Source of the DNA: an uncultured Clostridia bacterium
GTDB lineage: Bacteria > Bacillota > Clostridia > TANB77 > CAG-508
Direction: 5' to 3'
Length of the DNA: 23,005 bases
Assembly (NCBI GenBank): GCA_947628885.1
Contig: CANRBO010000004.1
Location: 1 to 23,005, forward strand
Under the pieces are notes generated by a model. The model searched no databases. It saw only the letters and a program-made list of their open reading frames with translations, and was not told where the DNA came from. The position numbers were made by a program, and so were the translations under genes. Positions 7,453-16,177 of the stretch are shown here, piece after piece; within the stretch, counting starts at the first letter, position 1; each line of letters begins with the position of its first letter.

Positions 7453-10400
7453 TTAAATTAAATCTATATTTTCTAAAATTTTTCTAATGTAATTTAAGTC
7501 AATGTCAGGCCATGTAAAATCTGCACTTTCTAAGAATCTTAAGGTAAATTTATTAGTAATTACTAAATTGGTTTTGTAAATCAATTTATTTTCATTGTCT
7601 AGGTCATTAAGTAGCACATTTACCTTGTCAAACTTAGAATTATCAAATAGCCATTTCTTTAATTTATTTTTAAATGTTTCTTCATCTACAATTTTAACAC
7701 TAATATTTAAATTAGACAAGATTTTATACAAATCATTTATATATAAATGTTTAGAATTATACAAATGTAAAACTGAATATGGTAAAGTGAAGTATTTCAT
7801 GCTTATTACGATTGATTCAGCTACCTTGTCAACAGGAGTAAATTCGATATAGTTATTCATCATACTTTCAGGCATCATGCCTAATGCCATAAATGCTTTG
7901 AGTCTATTTAAGAAGGCGTTATCATCACTATTTTCTTGGAATTTTCCGTCTGAGTATCTATTCGTAATGTTTCCAATTCTTAAAATCATGCCTTTTAATT
8001 TATTTTTAGTGATTTCTTCTAAAATTAATTTTTCAGCTTCGAATTTACTTCTAACGTAAACATTATCTAGTGATTGATTTATAAATAAATTTTTCTCTCC
8101 GAAATACACCTTTTTATTAGGGTTATAGCTTGATGCCAATGATGTCATGGTATTTCCGGAAACACTGATTGTAGATGTTTGGAAAAATTCTTTATTATAT
8201 GTTTCACAAAAATCTATGATATTTTTTACACCAATGACATTTATTTTCTCGAAATCTTTATAATCTCCATAATGTTTTACTAATGCGGCGCAGTTCAACA
8301 CATGGGTAATATTCTTGCCTAAAAGGTCATATTGCTCATCTGAAAGTCCAAAGTGCTCTAAGGTTATATCGCCATTTAGCACAAATATTCTAGTGCCGAA
8401 TAAATTGCTTAAATCACTTCCAAAGTAATACTTGAATTTATTTTTTAATTTATTTTCTGATGATGTGCTAGGGTCTTCTCTAATCAAGCAATAAATTTTT
8501 ATATCATCTATTTTTAAAAGTTCTGCTAAAGTATGAATTCCTAAGAATCCGGTAGATCCTAGCAATAGCACATCTTTTAAATCGTGTCTTTTTAATTTTA
8601 GTTTTTTGAAGTACGCATTTTTATTAAGAAGTTTTTTTACATCTTTAAAGTCTTTATTAGTGTACACAGCCAAGTTTTCTTTATCTTGATTTTCTATGAA
8701 CTTGGCTAGAGATGTGATTGTATTGTTTTTGAAAATATCGCCATAATTTACATTATAACCGATTTTCATTATCTCAAGTTGCATTTTTAGTGCACATAAT
8801 GAGTCTCCACCAATGTCAAAGAAATTATCTTCAACACTAATTTTATCAATTGATAATATAGATTTCCAAATTCTCAATAGTTTCTTTTCTAGTGGAGTTT
8901 TTGGATTTATTATTTCTTTTTCATCTATTGTTGGTTCAGGCAAGAATTTCCTATCAATCTTACCGTTTGGAGTATATGTGAAGCTCTTTATCTGTACAAG
9001 ATATGTAGGAACCATATAATTTGGTAGTTTTTTAGCGATACTATTTTTTAGAAGAGATATTGATACTCTACCACTTGCGGTAAAATATCCACATAATATA
9101 TCTCTGCCATTTACATTTTTTACAGTAACGACAGCGTCTTGTATGCCATTATACAAACGCATTGTGTTTTCGATTTCCAAAAGTTCGATTCTTAATCCAC
9201 GCACCTTAACTTGGAAGTCAGTTCTGCCTAACCAATCTAATTCTCCATTAGGCAACAATTTGACCAAATCTCCTGTGTCATAAATGCGTTCTCCATTGTA
9301 ATTAATATATCTTTCGGCAGTTTTTTCAGGCTTATTCAAATATCCAATGGTCATGCCTAGACCGCCGATAAATAGCTTGCCGGGAACATTATATGGTACA
9401 GGGTTTAAGTCGGTGTCTAATACATAAATAGAAGTATTTCCAAAAGGTGTACCAATTGTTATTTTTTCTCTAGTTGAAGTTAATTCTTTTAGTGTTGAGC
9501 CAACTGTAGTTTCAGTAGGACCATACATATTGTAAACTCTTGATTTTGTAACCGCTCTAATTTTCTTGAATAAGTCCAAAGGAAAAGCTTCACCAATAAG
9601 TGAAATAACCTTTAAATTCTTTAAATATTCTAAATTGTCGGTCATTAAAAATTTGAATTTTGAAGGAGTTGACTGGATAACTTCAACATTATTTTTCAAA
9701 CATAATTTATTCAAAAGTACAGGGTTATTTTGTTCTTCATTGTTAGCCAAAACCACTTTCATGCCAGTACATAGCGGAACCAAAGTTTCAAAAACAAATA
9801 TGTCAAAGCACATAGTAGTAATATTTACTATGGTTTTTCTTTTGATAGGCATCCTATCAAGACAGCTATAAATAAAGTTTATTACTCCAAGTTGTTTTAT
9901 CATAACTCCTTTTGGCTTTCCAGTAGAGCCGGAAGTGTATATTAAATATGCTACATCTTCAGGAGTCGACGTTGATTCAAATTCTTTATATTCGCCATAT
10001 ACTGCTTCATCATCAACATTTAATGCTTTTATGCCAAATCTATTTTTGATTGCTTTTTCGGTTAGCATTAATTTTACATGGCTGTCTTCAATTATATATT
10101 TTATCCTTTCATCAGGGTATGTAGGGTCAATAGGCAAATATCCCACACCTGCCTTGAGTGCAGCTAAAATCGAAATAATCAGTTCTGCTCTTCTGTTTAG
10201 CATGATTCCTATAACCTTATATTTTTCACTACATACTTCGTTTTTGAATACTGGCATATTTTTTATATAATTTGCAAGTTTATTAACTTTTATTTCTAAT
10301 TCTTTGTATGTGTATTCTTCTTTGCCAAAAATAAGTGCGACATCATTAGGAGTCTGTTTTACTTGTTTTTCGAACAAGTCTATAATGCGTAAGTTTTGGT

Positions 10401-12681
10401 CAAAGTCTAGCTTTGGATAGATGTTAGGAACATTAGATAGCATTTGAATTTTGGAAATCCTAATCTCAGGATTTTGCAAAACAATATTTACAATATTTTT
10501 GTAGCAATCTAAAAATGTTTCCATAAATCTTTGGCTAAATAATTTTATACAATATTCTAAACGAATATTATAAGCAGACTCAGAAGGTGTTATTTCAAGC
10601 GAAAAATCAAATTTAGAAGTATGATTTTCAGGAATAACATATTCTGTCTTTAATCCTTTAAGTTTTAATTCAGGAAGTCCGCCACTTTCATATATAAACA
10701 TTTGCTCAAATACAGGTCTTCTGCTGTTATCTCTTCTGATATCCAAATTCTTTATAAGTTCGTCAAAAGGATAAGTTTGATGTGCAAAACTATTCAAACA
10801 ATTTATTTTTACTAATTTCACAAATTCGGCGAACGAATTAGCTGGTTGTATATCTTGTCTTAGAGCTAGAGTATTTACAAACATACCAATAATATTAGAA
10901 AATTCTTGATTATTTCTGCCGATTACAGGGGTACCAATTACTATATCAGTTTGCATTGTATATTTATAAAGCAGGCAATAGTAACAAGCAAGCAAAAACA
11001 TATAAGGAGTAATTTCATACTTTTGGCAGAATTGGTTGATTTCATCTGCATTTTCTAACTTACCAAAAATGCTTTGACCTTCTTCTGATAGAGAGTTGGA
11101 ACGGTCAAATTCAGTAGGCATATTAAGCAAAGGCACAGAGCCACTAAATTTAGAAAGCCAATAATTTTTATCAGATTCAGTTATATTTTCATTTACTGCA
11201 TAATCAATATAATCAAATTTCTTCTTTGGCAAATCCATGCCATTGTAGGCATTACATAATTCTTCTGCAAAAATAGCAATTGATGATCCGTCACAAATGA
11301 TATGATGTATGTCAATTTGTAGAAGTGCCTTCCCTTCAAACACGTTAAGTTCAGCATGGATAAGGGGAGCAGTACCTAAATCAAATGGCTTAACAAAGTC
11401 ATCATTTTTATAATCTGTTACTTTTAGTTTGAAATCTATTTTTGGAGCTACTTTCTGATATAAACCGCTGTTGTCTAATACAAAATATGTTCTAAAAGAT
11501 GAGTTCTCGTTTATAACAGCATTTAAGGCATTTTCTAGCTTTGTAGCATCAGGAACTTTATCAAACATTATTCCAAAAGGAGTATTGTATGATAAGGAAT
11601 CTTCAAACATATTTGCTGTGTAATATATATTTCTTTGGTTAGATGATACAGGGTATAATTTATCAGGCAAAATCTCAGTTTTAGTAATGTTCTTCTTCTC
11701 ATTTATAACACTAATTTGAGTATCAGCATCTTTGCTAGAATCTTGTATTTTATTAGTAATTTCATCAATTTTTTTAGCTTGCTCGCTTATAGTAGGAAAT
11801 TCAAAAATATCCTTAATCTCAAGCTTTACATTTAATTTACTATAAATTTCTGATACAAGCTTAATACAGCCAAGTGAATCTCCGCCTAGCTCAAAAAAGT
11901 TACTGTTTGTACTAATTTTATTTAAATCTAAAATCTTAGACCATATTTTTTCTAGTGCTTTTTCAGTTTCAGAAGATGTTTTAGTAAACTCTAAATTTTT
12001 AATTTCTATTTCAGGCAATTGTTTAGTATCAATCTTTCCATTTAAAGTAATAGGGAATTTGTCCATAATTACAATATGTGAAGGAACCATGTAATTTGGA
12101 AGCTTGCTAGATAAAGATTTCTTAATCTTCTTTTCTAGCTCAGAGTGTGCTTCACTATTATTTGTTGGAATTCCTGAAGAGCTTTGTTTATCAAGAGTTA
12201 CATAAGAGCATATACAATCAATGTTATTTACTTTTTTGATAACAGAAACTGCATTATCAATATACCTTAAACGGATAAGCTTTTCAGTGATTTCATCAAG
12301 CTCGATTCTTAAACCATGAAGTTTTATCTGATTATCCTGTCTGCCCATATAAACTAAGTCTAAATTTGAATTTAATTTAGCAATATCGCCAGTTCTATAA
12401 ATCCCATTAAACTGAGATTTATTGATATATCCAAGACCAACACCGTCTCCTTTGATGACTAATTCTCCAGCTGTACCAATAGGTAGGATGTTGTTATCAT
12501 TGTTCATGATATACATTTTTACATTTAAATAAGGCTTTCCAATTGTAATATCATCTTCATCTGTAATTAATTTGTCTGACGAACAAGCACAACACTCAGA
12601 AGGTCCATAACCATTATGAATATCGGCATTTGTAGCTTGCTTCAATTGCCTATATAGAGAAGGTTTTAGCACTTCTCCGTC
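7453..12681 (-). CDS. NRPS, downstream part after frameshift: (A)-T-C-A-T-R
   Basis: This frame continues the A1 domain from the frameshift and would need GTG 12672 to be read alone, with no ribosome binding site. It contains the end of A1 (NGYGPSE, YRTGD, NGKID), carrier domain T1 (FFELGGDSL), condensation domain C2 with intact HHIICDG, A2 (YTSGSTGKPKG, MYGPTET, YDTGD, NGKIDRK), T2 (FFDIGGDSL) and a terminal reductase R with the NADPH motif GSTGFLGIH and catalytic YVRSK. Both carriers keep the phosphopantetheine serine. R domains release the chain as an aldehyde using NADPH. A2 pocket residues read by hand against GrsA are D-I-F-Q-S-I-M-V-G-K, mostly apolar; I do not assign a substrate. Reductase-ended two-module synthetases of gut Clostridia are known to make dipeptide aldehydes and pyrazinones. 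A phosphopantetheinyl transferase must be supplied from elsewhere. Confidence 0.9.
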   Translation of the reverse strand, partial: DGEVLKPSLYRQLKQATNADIHNGYGPSECCACSSDKLITDEDDITIGKPYLNVKMYIMNNDNNILPIGTAGELVIKGDGVGLGYINKSQFNGIYRTGDIAKLNSNLDLVYMGRQDNQIKLHGLRIELDEITEKLIRLRYIDNAVSVIKKVNNIDCICSYVTLDKQSSSGIPTNNSEAHSELEKKIKKSLSSKLPNYMVPSHIVIMDKFPITLNGKIDTKQLPEIEIKNLEFTKTSSETEKALEKIWSKILDLNKISTNSNFFELGGDSLGCIKLVSEIYSKLNVKLEIKDIFEFPTISEQAKKIDEITNKIQDSSKDADTQISVINEKKNITKTEILPDKLYPVSSNQRNIYYTANMFEDSLSYNTPFGIMFDKVPDATKLENALNAVINENSSFRTYFVLDNSGLYQKVAPKIDFKLKVTDYKNDDFVKPFDLGTAPLIHAELNVFEGKALLQIDIHHIICDGSSIAIFAEELCNAYNGMDLPKKKFDYIDYAVNENITESDKNYWLSKFSGSVPLLNMPTEFDRSNSLSEEGQSIFGKLENADEINQFCQKYEITPYMFLLACYYCLLYKYTMQTDIVIGTPVIGRNNQEFSNIIGMFVNTLALRQDIQPANSFAEFVKLVKINCLNSFAHQTYPFDELIKNLDIRRDNSRRPVFEQMFIYESGGLPELKLKGLKTEYVIPENHTSKFDFSLEITPSESAYNIRLEYCIKLFSQRFMETFLDCYKNIVNIVLQNPEIRISKIQMLSNVPNIYPKLDFDQNLRIIDLFEKQVKQTPNDVALIFGKEEYTYKELEIKVNKLANYIKNMPVFKNEVCSEKYKVIGIMLNRRAELIISILAALKAGVGYLPIDPTYPDERIKYIIEDSHVKLMLTEKAIKNRFGIKALNVDDEAVYGEYKEFESTSTPEDVAYLIYTSGSTGKPKGVMIKQLGVINFIYSCLDRMPIKRKTIVNITTMCFDIFVFETLVPLCTGMKVVLANNEEQNNPVLLNKLCLKNNVEVIQSTPSKFKFLMTDNLEYLKNLKVISLIGEAFPLDLFKKIRAVTKSRVYNMYGPTETTVGSTLKELTSTREKITIGTPFGNTSIYVLDTDLNPVPYNVPGKLFIGGLGMTIGYLNKPEKTAERYINYNGERIYDTGDLVKLLPNGELDWLGRTDFQVKVRGLRIELLEIENTMRLYNGIQDAVVTVKNVNGRDILCGYFTASGRVSISLLKNSIAKKLPNYMVPTYLVQIKSFTYTPNGKIDRKFLPEPTIDEKEIINPKTPLEKKLLRIWKSILSIDKISVEDNFFDIGGDSLCALKMQLEIMKIGYNVNYGDIFKNNTITSLAKFIENQDKENLAVYTNKDFKDVKKLLNKNAYFKKLKLKRHDLKDVLLLGSTGFLGIHTLAELLKIDDIKIYCLIREDPSTSSENKLKNKFKYYFGSDLSNLFGTRIFVLNGDITLEHFGLSDEQYDLLGKNITHVLNCAALVKHYGDYKDFEKINVIGVKNIIDFCETYNKEFFQTSTISVSGNTMTSLASSYNPNKKVYFGEKNLFINQSLDNVYVRSKFEAEKLILEEITKNKLKGMILRIGNITNRYSDGKFQENSDDNAFLNRLKAFMALGMMPESMMNNYIEFTPVDKVAESIVISMKYFTLPYSVLHLYNSKHLYINDLYKILSNLNISVKIVDEETFKNKLKKWLFDNSKFDKVNVLLNDLDNENKLIYKTNLVITNKFTLRFLESADFTWPDIDLNYIRKILENIDLI

Positions 12682-14800
12682 CTAATTGTATTACTTTGAC
12701 ATTTCTTAAAGCGTCGCCTTCGTCAAGAAGTAGCGATATTTTAGAAGGAGTACTAACTATAAAGTCGATATTATATCTGGTAACTAATTTGCTAGTAAAT
12801 GCCGGAATTTTCTGCTCTTCTTCATCTGCTAGCACCACGGTTTTCCCTGAAAGTATTGAAAGAAAATTCTCAACCATAAACATATCAAAAGCAACTGTGC
12901 TAGTGCTTAGATACATTTCACATTTATCGGTATGTAATAATTCATTAAAACTATTAACTAAATTTATTACACTAATTCTTCTAAGTTCAACGCCTTTAGG
13001 CACACCAGTTGAACCGGAAGTATAAATTACACAAAATCTGTCTTCATTAGAACTTTTTACCTTTGGTTGTTTATCGTTAAAATCAGCTCTTTCAGAAATA
13101 TCTATTTTTTTATAATCTATGTCTAAATCGGTTATAATGTATGGAGATTGTGCATTTGTTAGCATATAATTAATTCTATCTTTAGGAAGATTTGGGTCAA
13201 TGAGCATATACGAAGCTCCGGTTTTTAAAACTCCCCACATAGCAATATGTATATTTACAGAACGATTTAACATAATTCCAATCACATCTTGCTTTTGAAT
13301 TCCTTTAGACAACAGTAAATTGGCCAATTTGTTAGATTGGTCATCTAATTCTTTATAAGTTAAAGTAGTATCTTTGAAAATGACAGCAGTTTTATTTTTG
13401 TTTTTCTTAACTTGTTTTTCAAAAATATCAACAATTGAAATATTTTTATTGTATTTAAAATCAGTTGCATTAAATTGATTAATAAGCCTTTCTTCTTCTT
13501 CTGTTATAACAGGAATATCCTTGATAACAGGGTTACTTAAGGCGATTTCAGCAATATGCATGATTCTTAAATGTAGATTTTGAATTTCTTCTTTGCTGAA
13601 TTTATTAACTTGATAATTGTAATAAATACTTACTGTTCCGCTATCGTCCATGTCATAGAAATGAACTTCAATTGGATTTGAAACTTTTTCATTAGAAAGC
13701 CATTTTGAAGAAAAAGGCACATCACATGTATTTTTATTATCTTTTGCATTTTGATAAGAAAGTACAAAATCATAAAGATTTTCACTAAAATCAAATTTGC
13801 TTTTTATATCTTCTAAAAGCTTTAAATAAGGATATTTTTGATGTCTAAAAATTGCAGTTTGATTATTAGATACATTTTTCAAAAAATCCTTGAAATTTAG
13901 ATTAGAATCAATGTCTATCTTAAAAGGAACTGTACTAACAAACATACCAGCAATTTGCTTTTCAACAAAATTAGAACGATTTAGCACAGGTGTACCAAGC
14001 ATTGCAGAAGACGCATTATTTATTTTTGCAAGGTAAAGTAAATATATAGACATAAAAAATGTATAAACAGAAGTATGATTGTCCTTGCAAAAATTTGCGA
14101 TTTTCTCATAAAAAACGTTGTCTATATTACAGATTTCTCTAGCACCTTCACAATCATAGATTGGAAGAGAATTCTTATTTTGGTTTTTATAAATATAGGT
14201 AAGGGTAGGCTCTTTTTCAAAAGTGCTTTCCCAAAAATCTTTATCTTTTTCGAATTTGTTAGTTTTTGAATATTCTGATGAATTAAGTATGTATTCAGAA
14301 TAAGCTGGATAATCTTTGAAATCACTTTTACCTTTAATAAGAGAAGAATATATCTCCATAAGCCTTGAGATAAGTAATCCCATGGTCCAAGCGTCACAGA
14401 TTAAATGGTGGAATACACCGATAAGTCCACCTTTACCATTTGGTAATTTATATGTAGTAAAATGAAAAAGAGGAGAATCCATAACTTCAAATGGCTTGCT
14501 TAGTAGGCTTACACTTAGGCTATTAGCTTCGTCCATATCTTTTACATTAATACAATCAACCTTAAATTTCTCATAAGGAGCTTCGTACTGATAGGTAGTA
14601 TCATCTTTTACAGTGAAATGATATTTCATGCTATCAGTGTGCTTTACATATAAATTAGCAGTTTTCTCTAATAGCTCAAAATCAACTTCTTGATCAATGT
14701 AAATATAGCCACAAATATTGTTAACACTGCTACCAGAGTAAAACATTTCAGTATTCCATATATTTTTTTGTTGCTCTGTCAAAGGTAATAATGAATTCAT
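12650..14800 (-). CDS. NRPS, upstream part before frameshift: C-(A)
   Basis: The protein begins directly with a condensation domain: LPLTEQQKNIW near the N-terminus and HHLICDAWT at about residues 131-139, with alanine for the usual glycine of HHxxxDG. A1 starts near residue 455 and has YTSGSTGVPKG (about 592) and the FDMFMVEN pocket region. The frame then runs into a stop after LGRRSAKTFSI, where LGGEVLKPS is expected. A condensation domain at the very start suggests a starter type that acylates the first amino acid, so the product may be an N-acyl dipeptide aldehyde. A1 pocket residues across the frameshift read D-M-V-V-Q-G-G-A-C-K. I chose ATG 14800 because GGGAGG (14812-14817) lies about 10 nt upstream; the in-frame extension to 14953 has no domain content and overlaps the promoter. 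Confidence 0.9.
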   Translation of the reverse strand: MNSLLPLTEQQKNIWNTEMFYSGSSVNNICGYIYIDQEVDFELLEKTANLYVKHTDSMKYHFTVKDDTTYQYEAPYEKFKVDCINVKDMDEANSLSVSLLSKPFEVMDSPLFHFTTYKLPNGKGGLIGVFHHLICDAWTMGLLISRLMEIYSSLIKGKSDFKDYPAYSEYILNSSEYSKTNKFEKDKDFWESTFEKEPTLTYIYKNQNKNSLPIYDCEGAREICNIDNVFYEKIANFCKDNHTSVYTFFMSIYLLYLAKINNASSAMLGTPVLNRSNFVEKQIAGMFVSTVPFKIDIDSNLNFKDFLKNVSNNQTAIFRHQKYPYLKLLEDIKSKFDFSENLYDFVLSYQNAKDNKNTCDVPFSSKWLSNEKVSNPIEVHFYDMDDSGTVSIYYNYQVNKFSKEEIQNLHLRIMHIAEIALSNPVIKDIPVITEEEERLINQFNATDFKYNKNISIVDIFEKQVKKNKNKTAVIFKDTTLTYKELDDQSNKLANLLLSKGIQKQDVIGIMLNRSVNIHIAMWGVLKTGASYMLIDPNLPKDRINYMLTNAQSPYIITDLDIDYKKIDISERADFNDKQPKVKSSNEDRFCVIYTSGSTGVPKGVELRRISVINLVNSFNELLHTDKCEMYLSTSTVAFDMFMVENFLSILSGKTVVLADEEEQKIPAFTSKLVTRYNIDFIVSTPSKISLLLDEGDALRNVKVIQLGRRSAKTFSI

Positions 14801-14839
14801 TTTTAAACATCCTCCCATTTTTAGGGTATATTTAAACGA

Positions 14840-14868
14840 ATTATATATATAATATTTATAAATTGCAA
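14840..14868 (-). promoter_or_regulatory. Promoter of the NRPS gene
   Basis: On the minus strand TTGCAA (14868-14863), a 17-nt spacer and TATAAT (14845-14840). It lies 40 nt before the chosen NRPS start and points away from the promoter at 14937. Confidence 0.65.
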
Positions 14869-14936
14869 GTTTTTGGCGAATTTTTATAGGAAATAATTTA
14901 TTTTTATATTTTATACTGGAAAATTTTAAAAATCTA

Positions 14937-14965
14937 TTGACTAATATTGGCAAAAAATGTATAAT
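14937..14965 (+). promoter_or_regulatory. Promoter of the small acidic protein gene
   Basis: TTGACT (14937-14942), a 17-nt spacer and TATAAT (14960-14965). It is close to consensus and should be strong. It is arranged back to back with the NRPS promoter. Confidence 0.8.
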
Positions 14966-14999
14966 AGTGTTGAAAAAAATTTATGAAAGGAGAACGAAT

Positions 15000-15290
15000 A
15001 TGTCAGAGGAGGAATTAGAAAAAAATCTTACAGAGGACGAATACATTGAATATTGGGTAAACAAAGGAGTTTCTCAAGCAAATCACACTGTTGAACATAG
15101 ACAATTAAGTAAACAAAAAGAAGAAAAATTTAATATGATAGTTGAAATGACGGTTCCTTGGCAAAGAAATTTGGTTATGCAATTAATTGATGACATAAAA
15201 AGCATAGAAAATGCACGCTCTTCTATTGAAATGGACAGAACTATTAAATTAATATATGATAATGAACACAGATTGAATAAGGTATGGTAG
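15000..15290 (+). CDS. Small acidic helical protein of unknown function
   Basis: A 96-aa protein with no family I recognise. It is rich in Glu and Lys, predicted mostly helical by eye, with no signal peptide, membrane segment or cysteine. The N-terminus (MSEEELEKNLTEDEYIEYW) is strongly acidic; the middle holds VPWQRNLVMQLIDDIKSIENA, an amphipathic helix. I chose ATG 15000 because GAAAGGAG lies 7 nt upstream and the promoter at 14937-14965 starts transcription downstream of the longer frame's first codon. Promoter and ribosome binding site are both strong, so it is probably well expressed. It ends 15 nt before the converging XRE gene. It could be a cytoplasmic housekeeping factor or a regulator; nothing ties it to the NRPS beyond position. 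Confidence 0.75.
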   Translation: MSEEELEKNLTEDEYIEYWVNKGVSQANHTVEHRQLSKQKEEKFNMIVEMTVPWQRNLVMQLIDDIKSIENARSSIEMDRTIKLIYDNEHRLNKVW

Positions 15291-15304
15291 GCTTATAAAT
15301 ACAA

Positions 15305-15565
15305 TTACGATACTTTTTCATCATCGTTATTAATCAATTCGCTTAATTGGTCAAGTCTTATATTTAAAATATTACATATAGCAATTAATTCAAAATCTTT
15401 AATGATTTTTATTTGCTTTTCAATTTTATATAATTCATCACTAGAAATCGGGATGTCGATTAAATCTAACTCTCTTGATAAATCTGACCTAGAATATCCT
15501 TTTTCTAATCGATATTTTTCAATAAGACCTCCATAAGCATTACTTTTTCCTTTAAATTTTTTCAT
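15305..15565 (-). CDS. Small XRE-type helix-turn-helix regulator
   Basis: The 86-aa protein is nearly all one HTH domain: LIEKYRLEKGYSRSDLSREL gives helices 1-2, ISSDELYKIEKQIKII the recognition part, and FELIAICNILNI the closing helices, the usual pattern of Cro/CI-like proteins. No effector domain follows. I chose ATG 15565 because GAGG lies 7 nt upstream; the longer form starting MRYK would place the start on top of this site. It is transcribed away from the AbrB gene, with a perfect palindrome in the 162-nt space between them, so it may repress itself and its neighbour. Confidence 0.8.
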   Translation of the reverse strand: MKKFKGKSNAYGGLIEKYRLEKGYSRSDLSRELDLIDIPISSDELYKIEKQIKIIKDFELIAICNILNIRLDQLSELINNDDEKVS

Positions 15566-15592
15566 TTTATACCTCAATAATACAATCTTTTA

Positions 15593-15622
15593 TTGATTTT
15601 ATAATAATTGTTGTGATACAAT
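15593..15622 (+). promoter_or_regulatory. Promoter of the AbrB-like gene
   Basis: TTGATT (15593-15598), an 18-nt spacer and TACAAT (15617-15622). The palindrome at 15622-15642 covers the expected start of transcription. Confidence 0.5.
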
Positions 15623-15642
15623 TTAGTACGGAGCGTACTAAA
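15622..15642. promoter_or_regulatory. Perfect palindromic operator
   Basis: Arms TTTAGTACG (15622-15630) and CGTACTAAA (15634-15642) flank GAG. The dyad is perfect over 9 bp, sits at the start of transcription of the AbrB-like gene and lies between two divergently transcribed regulator genes. This is the expected position for a repressor site. Which regulator binds it is not shown by the sequence. Confidence 0.7.
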
Positions 15643-15727
15643 TAAGGGATAAATAAGAAAAAGTTAGAGTTTATTTGTACTGCTTTCAGATCGACCGATT
15701 AACGGTAAGAAAGGAAAGAAATGAAAT

Positions 15728-15976
15728 ATGAAAGATTCAGGAATTATAAGATATACAGATGAATTATCTAGAGTTGTAATACCAAAAGAAATGAGAGATA
15801 AGCTACAAATGAAGGTAAAAAGCTATGTTGTAATGTACCAAAGGGGTAAGGAAGTAGTTATTACAAAATATGATGATAGTTGTATCTTTTGTGGAAAGAA
15901 AACAGGGTTAATAGATTATGAAGACAAATTTATTTGTAAAAAATGCCTTGCAGAAATTAAAAGTAAATATAAGTAA
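15728..15976 (+). CDS. AbrB/SpoVT-type regulator with C-terminal zinc ribbon
   Basis: The 82-aa protein has an N-terminal swapped-hairpin AbrB domain (SGIIRYTDELSRVVIPKEMRDKL, residues 4-26), very close to the AbrB/SpoVT consensus. This is followed by a small zinc ribbon with C52-x2-C55 and C70-x2-C73. Short clostridial AbrB-like proteins with this tail are common. It should act as a dimeric or tetrameric DNA-binding transition-state type regulator. AAGGAA (15711-15716) lies 11 nt before ATG 15728; an ATG at 15721 is in another frame and soon stops. The 5' leader is about 100 nt and includes a short CCG/CGG dyad near 15695-15705. Confidence 0.88.
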   Translation: MKDSGIIRYTDELSRVVIPKEMRDKLQMKVKSYVVMYQRGKEVVITKYDDSCIFCGKKTGLIDYEDKFICKKCLAEIKSKYK

Positions 15977-16005
15977 ATTATATCAACATATTTACACAAA
16001 GATAG

Positions 16006-16034
16006 TTGAAAAATTATATCTTTTTTGATAAAAT
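16006..16034 (+). promoter_or_regulatory. Promoter of the DUF362-GT-MMPL operon
   Basis: TTGAAA (16006-16011), a 17-nt spacer and TAAAAT (16029-16034). The leader to the DUF362 start is about 85 nt and contains a TGAAAGA/TCTTTCA hairpin (16062-16080). Confidence 0.6.
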
Positions 16035-16060
16035 GGGAAAGAAAGGAAAGGTAAGTAAGT

Positions 16061-16177
16061 GTGAAAGAAAAAATCTTTCATGTCGGCGCATACCTTGAAA
16101 ATAAAAAGAAAGGGAAAGATAGTTTATGGAAAAAGCAAAGGTTTATTTTACTAGGGAAATTACTCCCAAAAATGTAG
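16061..16177 (+). other. Short GTG-started ORF overlapping the DUF362 start
   Basis: A 38-codon frame starts at GTG 16061, 9 nt after AAAGGAAAGG, and runs over the DUF362 start codon. Its first 12 residues, MKEKIFHVGAYL, look like the N-terminus of clostridial large serine recombinases (from memory), but the catalytic serine segment that should follow is absent. It may be a residue of a lost recombinase gene, a translated leader, or chance. Confidence 0.25.

Noticed and set aside
12650..12672. Two separate overlapping NRPS genes
   Set aside because: The second frame starts in the middle of an adenylation domain with no ribosome binding site, so a frameshifted single gene is the better explanation.
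14122..14397. 91-codon minus-strand frame inside the NRPS gene
   Set aside because: It lies within the first condensation domain in another frame and has no ribosome binding site or recognisable domain.
14801..14953. N-terminal extension of the NRPS to 14953
   Set aside because: It is Lys/Tyr/Ile-rich translation of promoter DNA; the ribosome binding site and the conserved LPLTEQQ start favour 14800.
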